This document shows positions 57,271-64,000 of a DNA stretch of 64,000 bases, one piece after another (positions within the stretch are counted from its first letter, which is position 1; each line of letters opens with the position of its first letter). The stretch is from assembly GCA_963732875.1 (NCBI GenBank), contig CAVTBD010000002.1, positions 248,001 through 312,000 on the forward strand. Reading direction: 5' to 3'. Below the pieces are notes generated by a model. It had not been told where the DNA came from, did no database searches, and saw only the letters and a list, made by a program, of their open reading frames with translations. The stretch comes from WHSO01 sp963732875. GTDB taxonomy: Bacteria > Pseudomonadota > Alphaproteobacteria > SMXQ01. The translations under genes and the position numbers were made by a program.

Positions 57271-57305
57271 CAACGACCGGACAAGCACCGAGGAGCCCGA
57301 AAAAA

Positions 57306-57764
57306 ATGCGCTGCCCCTTTTGCGGTCACGACGACACACAGGTGAAGGATTCCCGTCCCACGGAGGACGGGGCCGCCATTCGCCGCCGCCGCTTCTGCCC
57401 GGCCTGCGGGTCGCGCTGGACCACGTTCGAGCGCGTGCACCTGCGCGAGCTTACGGTGATCAAGACCAACGGCCACAAGGAGGCGTTCGACCGCGACAAG
57501 CTCGCGCGCTCGATCCGCATCGCGGTGCGCAAGCGGCCGGTGGACGAGGAGAAGGTCGAGCGCATCGTCAACTCGATTCAGCGCCGCCTCGAGACCATGG
57601 GGGAGAGCGAGATTCCGTCCGCCCACATCGGCGAGCTGGTGATGGAGGCGCTGGCCAGCGTCGACCAGGTCGCCTACGTCCGGTTCGCCTCCGTCTACCG
57701 CAATTTCCGGGAGGCCAAGGACTTCGAGGAATTCCTGGGCACCCTGAGTGGCGAACGCGACTGA
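57306..57764 (+). CDS. nrdR: transcriptional repressor NrdR
   Basis: ATP/dATP-sensing zinc-ribbon regulator of ribonucleotide reductase genes, 152 residues. The zinc ligands are C3, C6, C31 and C34 (MRCPFCGHDDTQVKDSRP and RRRFCPACGSRWTTFER). The ATP-cone follows: VIKTNGHKEAFDRDKLARSI and the ELVMEALASVDQVAYVRFASVYRNF end (in part). The ATG at 57306 follows a purine-rich AGGAGCCCGAAAAAA leader. It is a separate gene; the apparent fusion with glyA is due to the frameshift there. It overlaps ribD by 17 bases. The glyA/nrdR/rib order is typical for the class. Confidence 0.96.
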   Translation: MRCPFCGHDDTQVKDSRPTEDGAAIRRRRFCPACGSRWTTFERVHLRELTVIKTNGHKEAFDRDKLARSIRIAVRKRPVDEEKVERIVNSIQRRLETMGESEIPSAHIGELVMEALASVDQVAYVRFASVYRNFREAKDFEEFLGTLSGERD

Positions 57765-58878
57765 CGCCGACGATCTTCGGTACATGACGGCGGCCCTGGC
57801 GCTGGCGCGCCGAGGGCTCGGCCGTGTCTGTCCCAATCCGGCGGTCGGTTGCATCATCGTCTCGCCCGAGGGCGAGGTGGCGGGGCGCGGCTGGACCCAG
57901 CCGGGCGGCCGCCCCCATGCCGAAACCGAGGCGCTCAGGCGCGCCGGCGACATGGCCCGGGGAGCGACGGCCTATGTCTCGCTCGAGCCCTGCAGCCATC
58001 ACGGCAAGACCGGCCCCTGCGCCGAGGCGCTGGTCGCCGCCGGGGTGCGGCGCGTGGTCGCGGCGACCGAGGACCCAGACCCGAGGGTCGCGGGGTCCGG
58101 AATCGAGATTCTCAAGCGTGCTGGCATCGAGGTCCGTGTCGGCGTGTGCCGGCCCGAGGCCGAGCGGCTGAACGCCGGCTTCATACGGCGCGTCACCCAC
58201 GGCCGGCCGCTGGTCACGCTCAAGCTTGCCACCACCCTCGACGGCCGCGTCGCGACCCATTCCGGCCAGAGCCAGTGGATCACCGGCGAGATCGCACGCA
58301 TGTGGGGGCACGCCCTGCGCGCGAGCCACGACGTGATCGTGACCGGCTCGGCGACGGTGCGCGCCGACGATCCCGACCTGACCTGCCGCCTGCCGGGGAT
58401 GAGCGACGCCTCGCCGATCAGGGTGGTCATGGACAGCCGCCTCAACATGCCGCTCACCTCGCGCATCGCCGCGTCGGCGCGGGAGCATGCGACCTGGGTG
58501 ATCACCTGCGAAGGCACCGGCGGCGCCCGCCGTGACGCCTTCGACGACTGCGGCATCGAGGTGATCGAGGTCGCCTCAGACGACGGCGGCCGCCCCGACG
58601 TGGACGCCACGCTAGAAGAGATGGGCGCGCGCGGAATCACGCGCGTGCTGGTGGAAGGTGGGCCGCACATCGTCGCGACCTTCCTGCGCGCGGGCGCGGT
58701 CGACCGTCTCGCCTGGTTCCGCGCGCCCGACGTGATCGGCGGCGATGGCCTGCCGGTGTCCCACGCATTCGGCGTCGCTACGCTCAAGCAGATGGCGTCG
58801 TTCGCCCGCATCCGCACCCTTGCCGCTGGGCGCGACTTGCTCGAGATTTACGAGCGCGGCGCGCGCGGGGAGGCCTGA
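57748..58878 (+). CDS. ribD: bifunctional diaminohydroxyphosphoribosylaminopyrimidine deaminase/reductase
   Basis: Two consecutive steps of riboflavin synthesis: deamination then NADPH-dependent reduction of the ribosylamino-pyrimidine. 376 residues. The N-terminal deaminase has the zinc motifs PHAETEAL and LEPCSHHGKTGPC. The C-terminal reductase contains KLATTLDGRVATHSGQSQWITG (in part), GSATVRADDPDLT and VLVEGGPHIVATFL. The 5' end overlaps nrdR. ribE follows after three bases. Confidence 0.96.
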   Translation: MANATDADDLRYMTAALALARRGLGRVCPNPAVGCIIVSPEGEVAGRGWTQPGGRPHAETEALRRAGDMARGATAYVSLEPCSHHGKTGPCAEALVAAGVRRVVAATEDPDPRVAGSGIEILKRAGIEVRVGVCRPEAERLNAGFIRRVTHGRPLVTLKLATTLDGRVATHSGQSQWITGEIARMWGHALRASHDVIVTGSATVRADDPDLTCRLPGMSDASPIRVVMDSRLNMPLTSRIAASAREHATWVITCEGTGGARRDAFDDCGIEVIEVASDDGGRPDVDATLEEMGARGITRVLVEGGPHIVATFLRAGAVDRLAWFRAPDVIGGDGLPVSHAFGVATLKQMASFARIRTLAAGRDLLEIYERGARGEA

Positions 58879-58881
58879 GCC

Positions 58882-59487
58882 GTGTTCACCGGCATCGTCA
58901 CCGATATCGGCACCGTGCGGAAGGTCGTGCCGGGCGGCGATACGCGCATCGAGATCGAGACGGCATATGACCCGGACACCATCGATCTCGGCGCCTCGAT
59001 CGCCTGCTCGGGTCCCTGCATGACGGTGATCGAGCGGGGACGCGACGGCAACCGGCGCTGGTTCGCCGTGCAGGCCTCGCCCGAGACGCTGGCGCGCACC
59101 ACCATCGGCGGCTGGAAAGCGGGAACGCGCCTCAATCTGGAGCGCGCGCTGAAGGTGGGCGACGAGCTCGGCGGCCACATGGTATCCGGCCACGTGGACG
59201 GCATCGCCGAAGTGGTGGCGCGCGAGCCGGTCGGTGGGGACGGGGGCTCGGTCCGTTTCACGATCCGCGCGCCCCGGGCCCTGGCACGCTTCATCGCCGA
59301 AAAGGGCTCGGTCGCCCTCGACGGGATATCGCTTACGGTGAACGATGTTTCCGGCGCCGATTTCACCGTCAACGTCATCCCCCATACCCTTGCCCATACC
59401 ACGCTCGGCGAGGCCCGGCCCGGCACGCGGCTCAACCTCGAGGTCGACCAGATGGCGCGCTACGTCGCGCGCCTGAACGAGGCCTGA
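58882..59487 (+). CDS. ribE: riboflavin synthase alpha subunit
   Basis: Dismutation of two 6,7-dimethyl-8-ribityllumazine molecules to riboflavin. 201 residues with the two homologous lumazine-binding barrels: MFTGIVTDIGTVRKV and ASIACSGPCMTVIE in the first, GHVDGIAEVVAREPVGG and VALDGISLTVNDVSGADFTVNVIPHTL in the second (in part). GTG start at 58882. Between it and ribH there are 108 non-coding bases; the ribBA gene often found at this place is absent. Confidence 0.96.
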   Translation: MFTGIVTDIGTVRKVVPGGDTRIEIETAYDPDTIDLGASIACSGPCMTVIERGRDGNRRWFAVQASPETLARTTIGGWKAGTRLNLERALKVGDELGGHMVSGHVDGIAEVVAREPVGGDGGSVRFTIRAPRALARFIAEKGSVALDGISLTVNDVSGADFTVNVIPHTLAHTTLGEARPGTRLNLEVDQMARYVARLNEA

Positions 59488-59595
59488 CCCGAGAATCCGC
59501 GCTTCCGCTTGGCGCAGGGCCGGTTCTGGGGCTATGTTCGGCGCGCCGCCGCCGGCGGCCGATCACCATGACAATCACTCGAGGCCGCCGTTCCG

Positions 59596-60048
59596 ATGCC
59601 CGACATGCCGCACATCATGATCATCGAGGCCCGGTTCTACCAGGACATCGCCGACGAGCTGGTCAAGGGCGCGGTCGCGGCGCTCGACGCGGCAGGGGCG
59701 ACCTGGGAGCGGTTCGCGGTGCCCGGCGCGTTCGAAATCCCGGGCGCGATCCGGCTCGCCATGGACGCCCGGGGCAAGGACGGGCGCCCGCGCTTCGACG
59801 GCTACGTCGCGCTGGGCTGCGTCATCCGCGGCGAGACCACGCACTACGACTACGTCTGCGGCGAATCGGCGCGCGGCCTGCAGGCGCTCGCGATCCGCGA
59901 CAAGGCGTGCATCGGCTACGGCATCCTCACGGTCGAGAACCGCGAGCAGGCGATGGTGCGCGCCGACGGCCGCAAGAGCGTCAAGGGCCGCGACGCGGTC
60001 GAGGCCTGTCTCGCGATGATCGCGCTCAAGCGCCAATTCGGGGGGTAA
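59596..60048 (+). CDS. ribH: 6,7-dimethyl-8-ribityllumazine synthase
   Basis: Condenses the pyrimidine product of RibD with 3,4-dihydroxybutanone 4-phosphate to lumazine. 150 residues, typical. VPGAFEIPGAIRLA is the substrate-binding helix region, and the catalytic His is in GCVIRGETTHYDYVCGE. GYGILTVENREQAMVRA follows. nusB begins eight bases after the stop. Confidence 0.96.
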   Translation: MPDMPHIMIIEARFYQDIADELVKGAVAALDAAGATWERFAVPGAFEIPGAIRLAMDARGKDGRPRFDGYVALGCVIRGETTHYDYVCGESARGLQALAIRDKACIGYGILTVENREQAMVRADGRKSVKGRDAVEACLAMIALKRQFGG

Positions 60049-60055
60049 CGAGCGG

Positions 60056-60571
60056 ATGGCGGCGGGAACGGGCAATGGACGCGGTGCGGAAGCGGCGGTG
60101 AACCGTCGTTCGACCGCGCGTCTTGCCGCGGTGCAGGCGCTCTACCAGATGCAGATGGGTGGCGCCACCGCGGAGGAGGCGATCACCCAGTTCACCGCCG
60201 GACGGCATGGCGCGCCGGTGTCCGACGAGGAGGGCGGCACCGCGGCGCTGCCGGAGCCCGATCCTTCCCTGTTCGGCGCGATCGTGCGCGGCGTATCATC
60301 GAACCGGGAACGCCTCGATGCCATGGTTGCGGGCGCCCTTACCACCGACTGGACGGTCGAGCGTCTGCAGATACTGGTGAGGATCATCCTCGAAGCGGGC
60401 GTGTTCGAGCTGACCGAGCGCGCCGACGTGCCGCCGCGCGTCGCCATCAACGAATACGTCAACCTCGCCCATGCCTTCTTCGACGGCGCCGAGCCCGGCC
60501 TCGTCAACGGCGTGCTCGATGCCGTGGCGAAGTCCTATCGCGGCGAGGAAATGAGCAGGGCGCGCGGCTGA
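60056..60571 (+). CDS. nusB: transcription antitermination protein NusB
   Basis: All-helical protein of 171 residues that binds boxA RNA with NusE (S10) in rRNA antitermination. The N-terminal RRSTARLAAVQALYQMQMGG and the C-terminal VPPRVAINEYVNLAHAFFDG ... GLVNGVLDAVAKSYR are diagnostic. An N-terminal extension of about 18 residues is present from the ATG at 60056; a GTG nearer RRSTARL could be the true start. It lies between ribH and thiL, as in many bacteria. Confidence 0.95.
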   Translation: MAAGTGNGRGAEAAVNRRSTARLAAVQALYQMQMGGATAEEAITQFTAGRHGAPVSDEEGGTAALPEPDPSLFGAIVRGVSSNRERLDAMVAGALTTDWTVERLQILVRIILEAGVFELTERADVPPRVAINEYVNLAHAFFDGAEPGLVNGVLDAVAKSYRGEEMSRARG

Positions 60572-60589
60572 TGCGCGCGCCGGTCGGTC

Positions 60590-61564
60590 ATGGATGAGTT
60601 CGGCCTGATCGCCCGCTATTTCGCTCCGATCGCCGCCGCCGAGCCGGGCGCGCTCGGCCTCAAGGACGATGCCGCGGTACTCGCGCTGACCCCGGGCGCG
60701 CGGCTGGTTGCGACCACCGATGCCCTGGTCGCCGGGGTTCATTTCTTCGCGGACGACCCACCGGGCGACATCGCGCGCAAGCTGATGCGGGTCAACCTGT
60801 CCGACCTTGCCGCCATGGGGGCGACCCCGCGCGCGGTGCTGGTCGCCGCCGTGCTGCCGCGCGATACCGACGATGCGTGGCTGATGGCGTTCGCGGAAGG
60901 GTTGGCCGATGACGCGCGCCGCTTCGGCGCGCCGCTGGTGGGGGGCGATACGGTCGCGACCGACGGGCCGCTCACGCTCTCGCTCACGGCGCTGGGGGAG
61001 GCCCGGGGCGAGGTGCTGACGCGTTCGGGCGCGGCGGCGGGGGACGACGTCTACGTCTCGGGCACCATCGGCGATGCTGCGCTGGGGCTGCTCGCGCTCA
61101 AGGACGACCTGGGCTTCGACGATGCGGTGAGCACCCCCTTGGCAGCGCGCTACCTGGTGCCGGAGCCGCGTCTGGCGCTCGGCCAGGCGCTGGCGGAGGG
61201 CGGGGGTGCGAGCGCCTGTATCGACGTTTCCGACGGCCTGATCGCCGATCTCGGGCACATCTGCGAGTGCTCCCGTCTCGGCGCCGAGATCGCCGCGGCG
61301 GCGGTGCCGTTGTCCGACGCGGCACGGGAGGTCGTGGCGGAGCGCCCGGAACTGCTCGGCACCATGCTGACGGGCGGCGACGACTACGAGTTGTGTTTCA
61401 CCGCGCCGGTCACCGCGCGCGCGCGCATTGAAGCGCTTGCGTCCGATGCCGGTATTTCGGTCGTGCGCATCGGTACGATGCGCGCCGGCGCCTCGGAAGT
61501 GGTCGTGACGGATGACGATGAATTCGGCATTGTCATCGAGAGTGGCGGATTCCGCCACTTCTGA
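60590..61564 (+). CDS. thiL: thiamine-monophosphate kinase
   Basis: Phosphorylates thiamine monophosphate to thiamine diphosphate, the active cofactor. 324 residues, AIR synthetase-like fold. Features are GLKDDAAVLAL with the Mg-binding aspartates, TTDALVAGVHFFADDPPGDIARKLMRVNLSDLAAMGA (in part), GGDTVATDGPLTLSLTALG, CIDVSDGLIADLGHI and MLTGGDDYELCFTA. It ends the rib-nusB-thiL run and is followed by about 110 bases of lower-GC sequence. Confidence 0.96.
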   Translation: MDEFGLIARYFAPIAAAEPGALGLKDDAAVLALTPGARLVATTDALVAGVHFFADDPPGDIARKLMRVNLSDLAAMGATPRAVLVAAVLPRDTDDAWLMAFAEGLADDARRFGAPLVGGDTVATDGPLTLSLTALGEARGEVLTRSGAAAGDDVYVSGTIGDAALGLLALKDDLGFDDAVSTPLAARYLVPEPRLALGQALAEGGGASACIDVSDGLIADLGHICECSRLGAEIAAAAVPLSDAAREVVAERPELLGTMLTGGDDYELCFTAPVTARARIEALASDAGISVVRIGTMRAGASEVVVTDDDEFGIVIESGGFRHF

Positions 61565-61677
61565 TGGTTAAAAAAGAGTTTCATGGGCGCATGGCTCATA
61601 TTCGTGTAATGCAATTGTCCCTTTTTGGTCTGTGATTTAACAGGTTCTATGCGCGTTTTTGGCCCGAGGCACAGCTT

Positions 61678-62235
61678 ATGATCGCGATGCAGTACACCAT
61701 CCGGTTCGCCGGCGATTACGACAATCAGCTTCTTCTTGATCGTGTCGCCCGCAGAAAATCGCTTTTCGAGGGATTGGATGGATTGCTGCACAAGGCTTAC
61801 CTGTTCAACTCCGACCAGGCGATCTACGCGCCGTTCTACGTGTGGGAGAACGACGACGCGGCCCGCGCCTTCCTGACCGGCGACCTGTTCCGTGACGTGG
61901 TCGATACTTTCGGCCGTCCGCGCGTGCGCTGCTGGGGCGTGATCGCCTTCAGCGGCGTCATCGGCGCCGGCGCGCCCAAGGTCGCGGTCAAGGAGCTCGA
62001 CGCGATTCCGGCGGAGGAAGCCCTCGCCGATCTCTTGCAGCGCGAGGAGCAGCTCCATGCGCAGGCGGTCAAGACCGACGGGCTGTGTTTCCATCTCGCC
62101 GGGATCGACCCGGACCGATGGGAGCTGATGCGATACTCGGCATGGTGCGATCCCTCCCAGGTCCAGAACTGTAACGCCGACGCCGTCGAAAGCTTCGACA
62201 TCCTCCAGCTCTCCCGTTCCGAAAGCGTCGCCTGA
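61678..62235 (+). CDS. DUF4865-like protein
   Basis: Cytoplasmic protein of 185 residues. The start MIAMQYTIRFAGDYDNQLLLDRVARRK, then LDGLLHKAYLFNSDQAIYAPFYVWENDDAARAFL (in part) and DLFRDVVDTFGRPRVR, resembles the DUF4865 family, which has a dimeric alpha/beta-barrel-like fold related to monooxygenases of the ABM type. No catalytic residues can be named. It stands alone, with a lower-GC upstream region that may contain its promoter. The function is unknown. Confidence 0.7.
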   Translation: MIAMQYTIRFAGDYDNQLLLDRVARRKSLFEGLDGLLHKAYLFNSDQAIYAPFYVWENDDAARAFLTGDLFRDVVDTFGRPRVRCWGVIAFSGVIGAGAPKVAVKELDAIPAEEALADLLQREEQLHAQAVKTDGLCFHLAGIDPDRWELMRYSAWCDPSQVQNCNADAVESFDILQLSRSESVA

Positions 62236-62373
62236 GTTTCCCTCCCTCGGTTTTCCCCGCCTTCGCCGATCCGCCGCAAGCCGCTGCGCTCCGTTTTATC
62301 TCCGGCTTCGTCTTTACGCAAAATTCAGATTGCCCTGCGACGCTTCGATGGCCTTTTCCGTCGGAGAATCCTC

Positions 62374-62874
62374 ATGCCGCGATGGCTTATGATCGCCTGT
62401 CTCGTGTTTGCCGTCGCCATGCCGGTTGACGCCGGTCACGCCCTGCGCGCGGCCGAAGCCCATAAAGACGCCGAGGGTCATGGTGCCAAGGGCGAGGGCA
62501 CTTCCATGGAGGAGCAGGGCAAGGCCACGCTTCAGGACTGGATCGGCGGGGACAAGGCCCAGTTCTACCGGATGCCGCCGTTCAACGTGCCGGTCATCCG
62601 TGATGGCCGCCCGGCCGAGCAGGTCAGCCTCGCGATCACCGTTGAGACCAAGGGCGTCGACAAGCGCAACAAGATCATCGAGAAACGCACCGAATTGCGC
62701 AGCGCCTTCCTGCGCGACCTCTACGCGGTCATGTCGCTGCGCAACGGCGGCCGGCGCCCGCTCAATATCGATACCGTCAAGATCCGCCTGAAGCGCGTCG
62801 CCGACCGCGTACTCGGCCCAGGCGTGGTGGACGACGTCCTGGTCGAGGGCGCCTATACCCGCACCTTCGACTGA
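62374..62874 (+). CDS. secreted FliL-like protein
   Basis: 166 residues with an N-terminal Sec signal (MPRWLMIACLVFAVAMPVDAGHALRA). A His/Lys/Glu-rich segment follows, then a domain starting at MPPFNVPVIRDGRPAEQVSLAITVE. Its pattern of one strand pair and a helix (RSAFLRDLYAVMSLRNGG), followed by LKRVADRVLGPGVVDDVLVEGAYTRT, is like the periplasmic C-terminal domain of the flagellar protein FliL, but the membrane anchor is replaced by a cleavable signal. Homology is weak and the function is inferred; MotAB elsewhere in the window shows the cell is probably motile. Confidence 0.55.
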   Translation: MPRWLMIACLVFAVAMPVDAGHALRAAEAHKDAEGHGAKGEGTSMEEQGKATLQDWIGGDKAQFYRMPPFNVPVIRDGRPAEQVSLAITVETKGVDKRNKIIEKRTELRSAFLRDLYAVMSLRNGGRRPLNIDTVKIRLKRVADRVLGPGVVDDVLVEGAYTRTFD

Positions 62875-62948
62875 CGCAAGGGCCGCGCTTCCAACTGGTC
62901 AACTCGCCCGGTGCGGGAGACTTCGAAACGGCTTATTGTGGCGCCGCC

Positions 62949-64000
62949 ATGATACCCGCCGCGATCCGCCGTAACGTCATTCTGCTGGCCCTGTGCCAGG
63001 CCCTCTACATGACCGGGACGTCCATGGTGATCACGGTCACCGCGCTCGCGGGCTCGCTGTGCGCGCCGGTACCCGGGCTCGCGACCCTGCCGCTCTCGCT
63101 CCAGTTCATCGCCACCATGGCGACCACGGTGCCGGCGTCCTACGTCATGCGCCATTTCGGGCGCAGGACCGGATTCATCCTGGGCGCGGTGATCGGCGGG
63201 GCGGGCGGCCTCGTCAGTTTCGCCGCGCTGCTGAACGGTAACTTCGTTGTCCTGTGCGTAGGATCCTCGCTGATCGGCGTGCTCAACGGGTTTTCCATCT
63301 ACTACCGCTTCGCTGCCGCAGACAGCGCCGCGGAAGAACATCGCGCACGGGCCATTTCACTGGTGCTGGCGGGCGGGGTGATCGCCGCCTTTACCGGGCC
63401 GAACCTTGCGCGCTTCACCGCGCCGCTGGTGCCGGGGGCCAGTTTCGCCGGCACCTTCGCCGCGCTCGCCGCGCTTCAGGTCGTGACCGTCGCGCTGCTT
63501 GCGTTCGTGAAGATTCCCCGCCTGACGGCGGCCGAACGGCGCGATCAGGGCCGTCCCATCGGCGAAATCCTGCGCCAGCCCTCGGCCATCGTCGCGATCG
63601 TTTCCGCCGTCGCCGGCTACAGTGCGATGACCCTGGTGATGACTGCGACGCCGCTCGCGGTGATCGCCCACAACTTCCAGTTCTCGGACGCGGCCTTCAT
63701 CATCCAGTGGCACGTGTTCGCCATGTTCGCGCCGTCCTTCTTCACCGGCTCGGTAATCAAGCGGGTCGGCGTGCTGCCGGTGATCGCCGCCGGGGGGCTC
63801 GCCATCCTGGGATGTATCGCGATCAACCTCGCGGGCGCCGACATGGTGCATTTCGTCACGGCCCTGGTCCTGCTCGGGGTCGGCTGGAACTTCATGTTCG
63901 TGGGCGGGACCACGCTCCTGACCGCCGTGATCACCCGCCCCGAGCAGGCCAAGGTCCAGGGCCTTAACGATTTTCTCGTGTTTGGCTCGGTAGCGGTAGC
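62949..64000 (+). CDS. major facilitator superfamily transporter, truncated by the window end
   Basis: The first 350 codons of an MFS carrier, running off the right edge. About ten hydrophobic segments are present. The loop between helices 2 and 3 has the signature as YVMRHFGRRTGFILG (about residues 73-87), and a central cytoplasmic linker is KIPRLTAAERRDQGRP. The start is the ATG at 62949. It is not similar enough to the MFS gene at 5296 to be a recent duplicate. Substrate unknown. Confidence 0.85.
   Translation, partial: MIPAAIRRNVILLALCQALYMTGTSMVITVTALAGSLCAPVPGLATLPLSLQFIATMATTVPASYVMRHFGRRTGFILGAVIGGAGGLVSFAALLNGNFVVLCVGSSLIGVLNGFSIYYRFAAADSAAEEHRARAISLVLAGGVIAAFTGPNLARFTAPLVPGASFAGTFAALAALQVVTVALLAFVKIPRLTAAERRDQGRPIGEILRQPSAIVAIVSAVAGYSAMTLVMTATPLAVIAHNFQFSDAAFIIQWHVFAMFAPSFFTGSVIKRVGVLPVIAAGGLAILGCIAINLAGADMVHFVTALVLLGVGWNFMFVGGTTLLTAVITRPEQAKVQGLNDFLVFGSVAV

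Overview
The window is 64 kb of high-GC, densely coding DNA from an alphaproteobacterium, most likely a member of the Rhodospirillales or a near relative. That placement rests on gene order: slt-dapA-smpB ... folK-rpoZ-rsh-...-pdxJ-acpS-lepB-rnc-era-recO-parC, glyA-nrdR-ribD-ribE-ribH-nusB-thiL, an LdtR-like MarR regulator, a bactofilin/M23 pair and a split TRAP/TTT transporter repertoire. No rRNA, tRNA, CRISPR array, insertion sequence or prophage was recognised.

Layout. 0-5 kb (minus): a small secreted protein (frameshifted) and a tripartite tricarboxylate transporter membrane pair (tctA, tctB) preceded by two paralogous single-domain cupins. 4.6-5.3 kb: a gene-free stretch. 5.3-13 kb: an MFS carrier, a cell-wall M23 peptidase overlapping a bactofilin, a PLP-dependent Ser/Thr dehydratase, TRAP permease genes dctQM without a binding protein, and a TctC-type binding protein with a poly-lysine tail. 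13-30.7 kb: a core block running from lytic transglycosylase through lysine biosynthesis, trans-translation, folate, RNA polymerase omega, (p)ppGpp metabolism, vitamin B6, acyl carrier protein activation, signal peptidase, RNase III, Era, RecO and topoisomerase IV. 30.7-37.9 kb (minus): a complete seven-gene operon for adding 4-amino-4-deoxy-L-arabinose to lipid A, in which the two halves of ArnA are separate genes at opposite ends. 38-45.7 kb (minus): an orphan TRAP binding protein, leucyltransferase Bpt, the flagellar stator MotAB, a penicillin-acylase family hydrolase and HemB. 45.9-49.4 kb: a MarR-type regulator with a textbook terminator, and a BarA-like hybrid kinase. 49.6-55.3 kb: a livHMGF transporter flanked by two small conserved unknowns, then tandem palindromes and a lipoprotein-type binding protein. 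55.5-61.6 kb: rpiB, glyA, nrdR, the riboflavin genes, nusB and thiL. 61.7-64 kb: a DUF4865-like protein, a FliL-like secreted protein and a truncated MFS carrier.

How it works together. Most genes are housekeeping and tightly packed, with many 4-base stop/start overlaps. The accessory part is dominated by uptake of organic acids and amino acids (TTT, TRAP, Liv, MFS) and by envelope functions (Arn, Slt, M23/bactofilin, MotAB). The permease and binding-protein genes of the TRAP and TTT systems are physically separated.

Four genes (small secreted protein, rpoZ, a receiver-domain protein, glyA) are each broken by what looks like a single extra base, and each has length 3n+1. Because rpoZ and glyA are core genes and all four errors have the same sign, I read this as consensus error in the sequence rather than gene decay. 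One consequence is a false in-frame SHMT-NrdR fusion. I did not find a convincing wholly new system. The best leads are the rearranged arn operon, palindromic elements that supply stop codons of neighbouring genes, the TctAB/twin-cupin operon, and the separated transporter parts.
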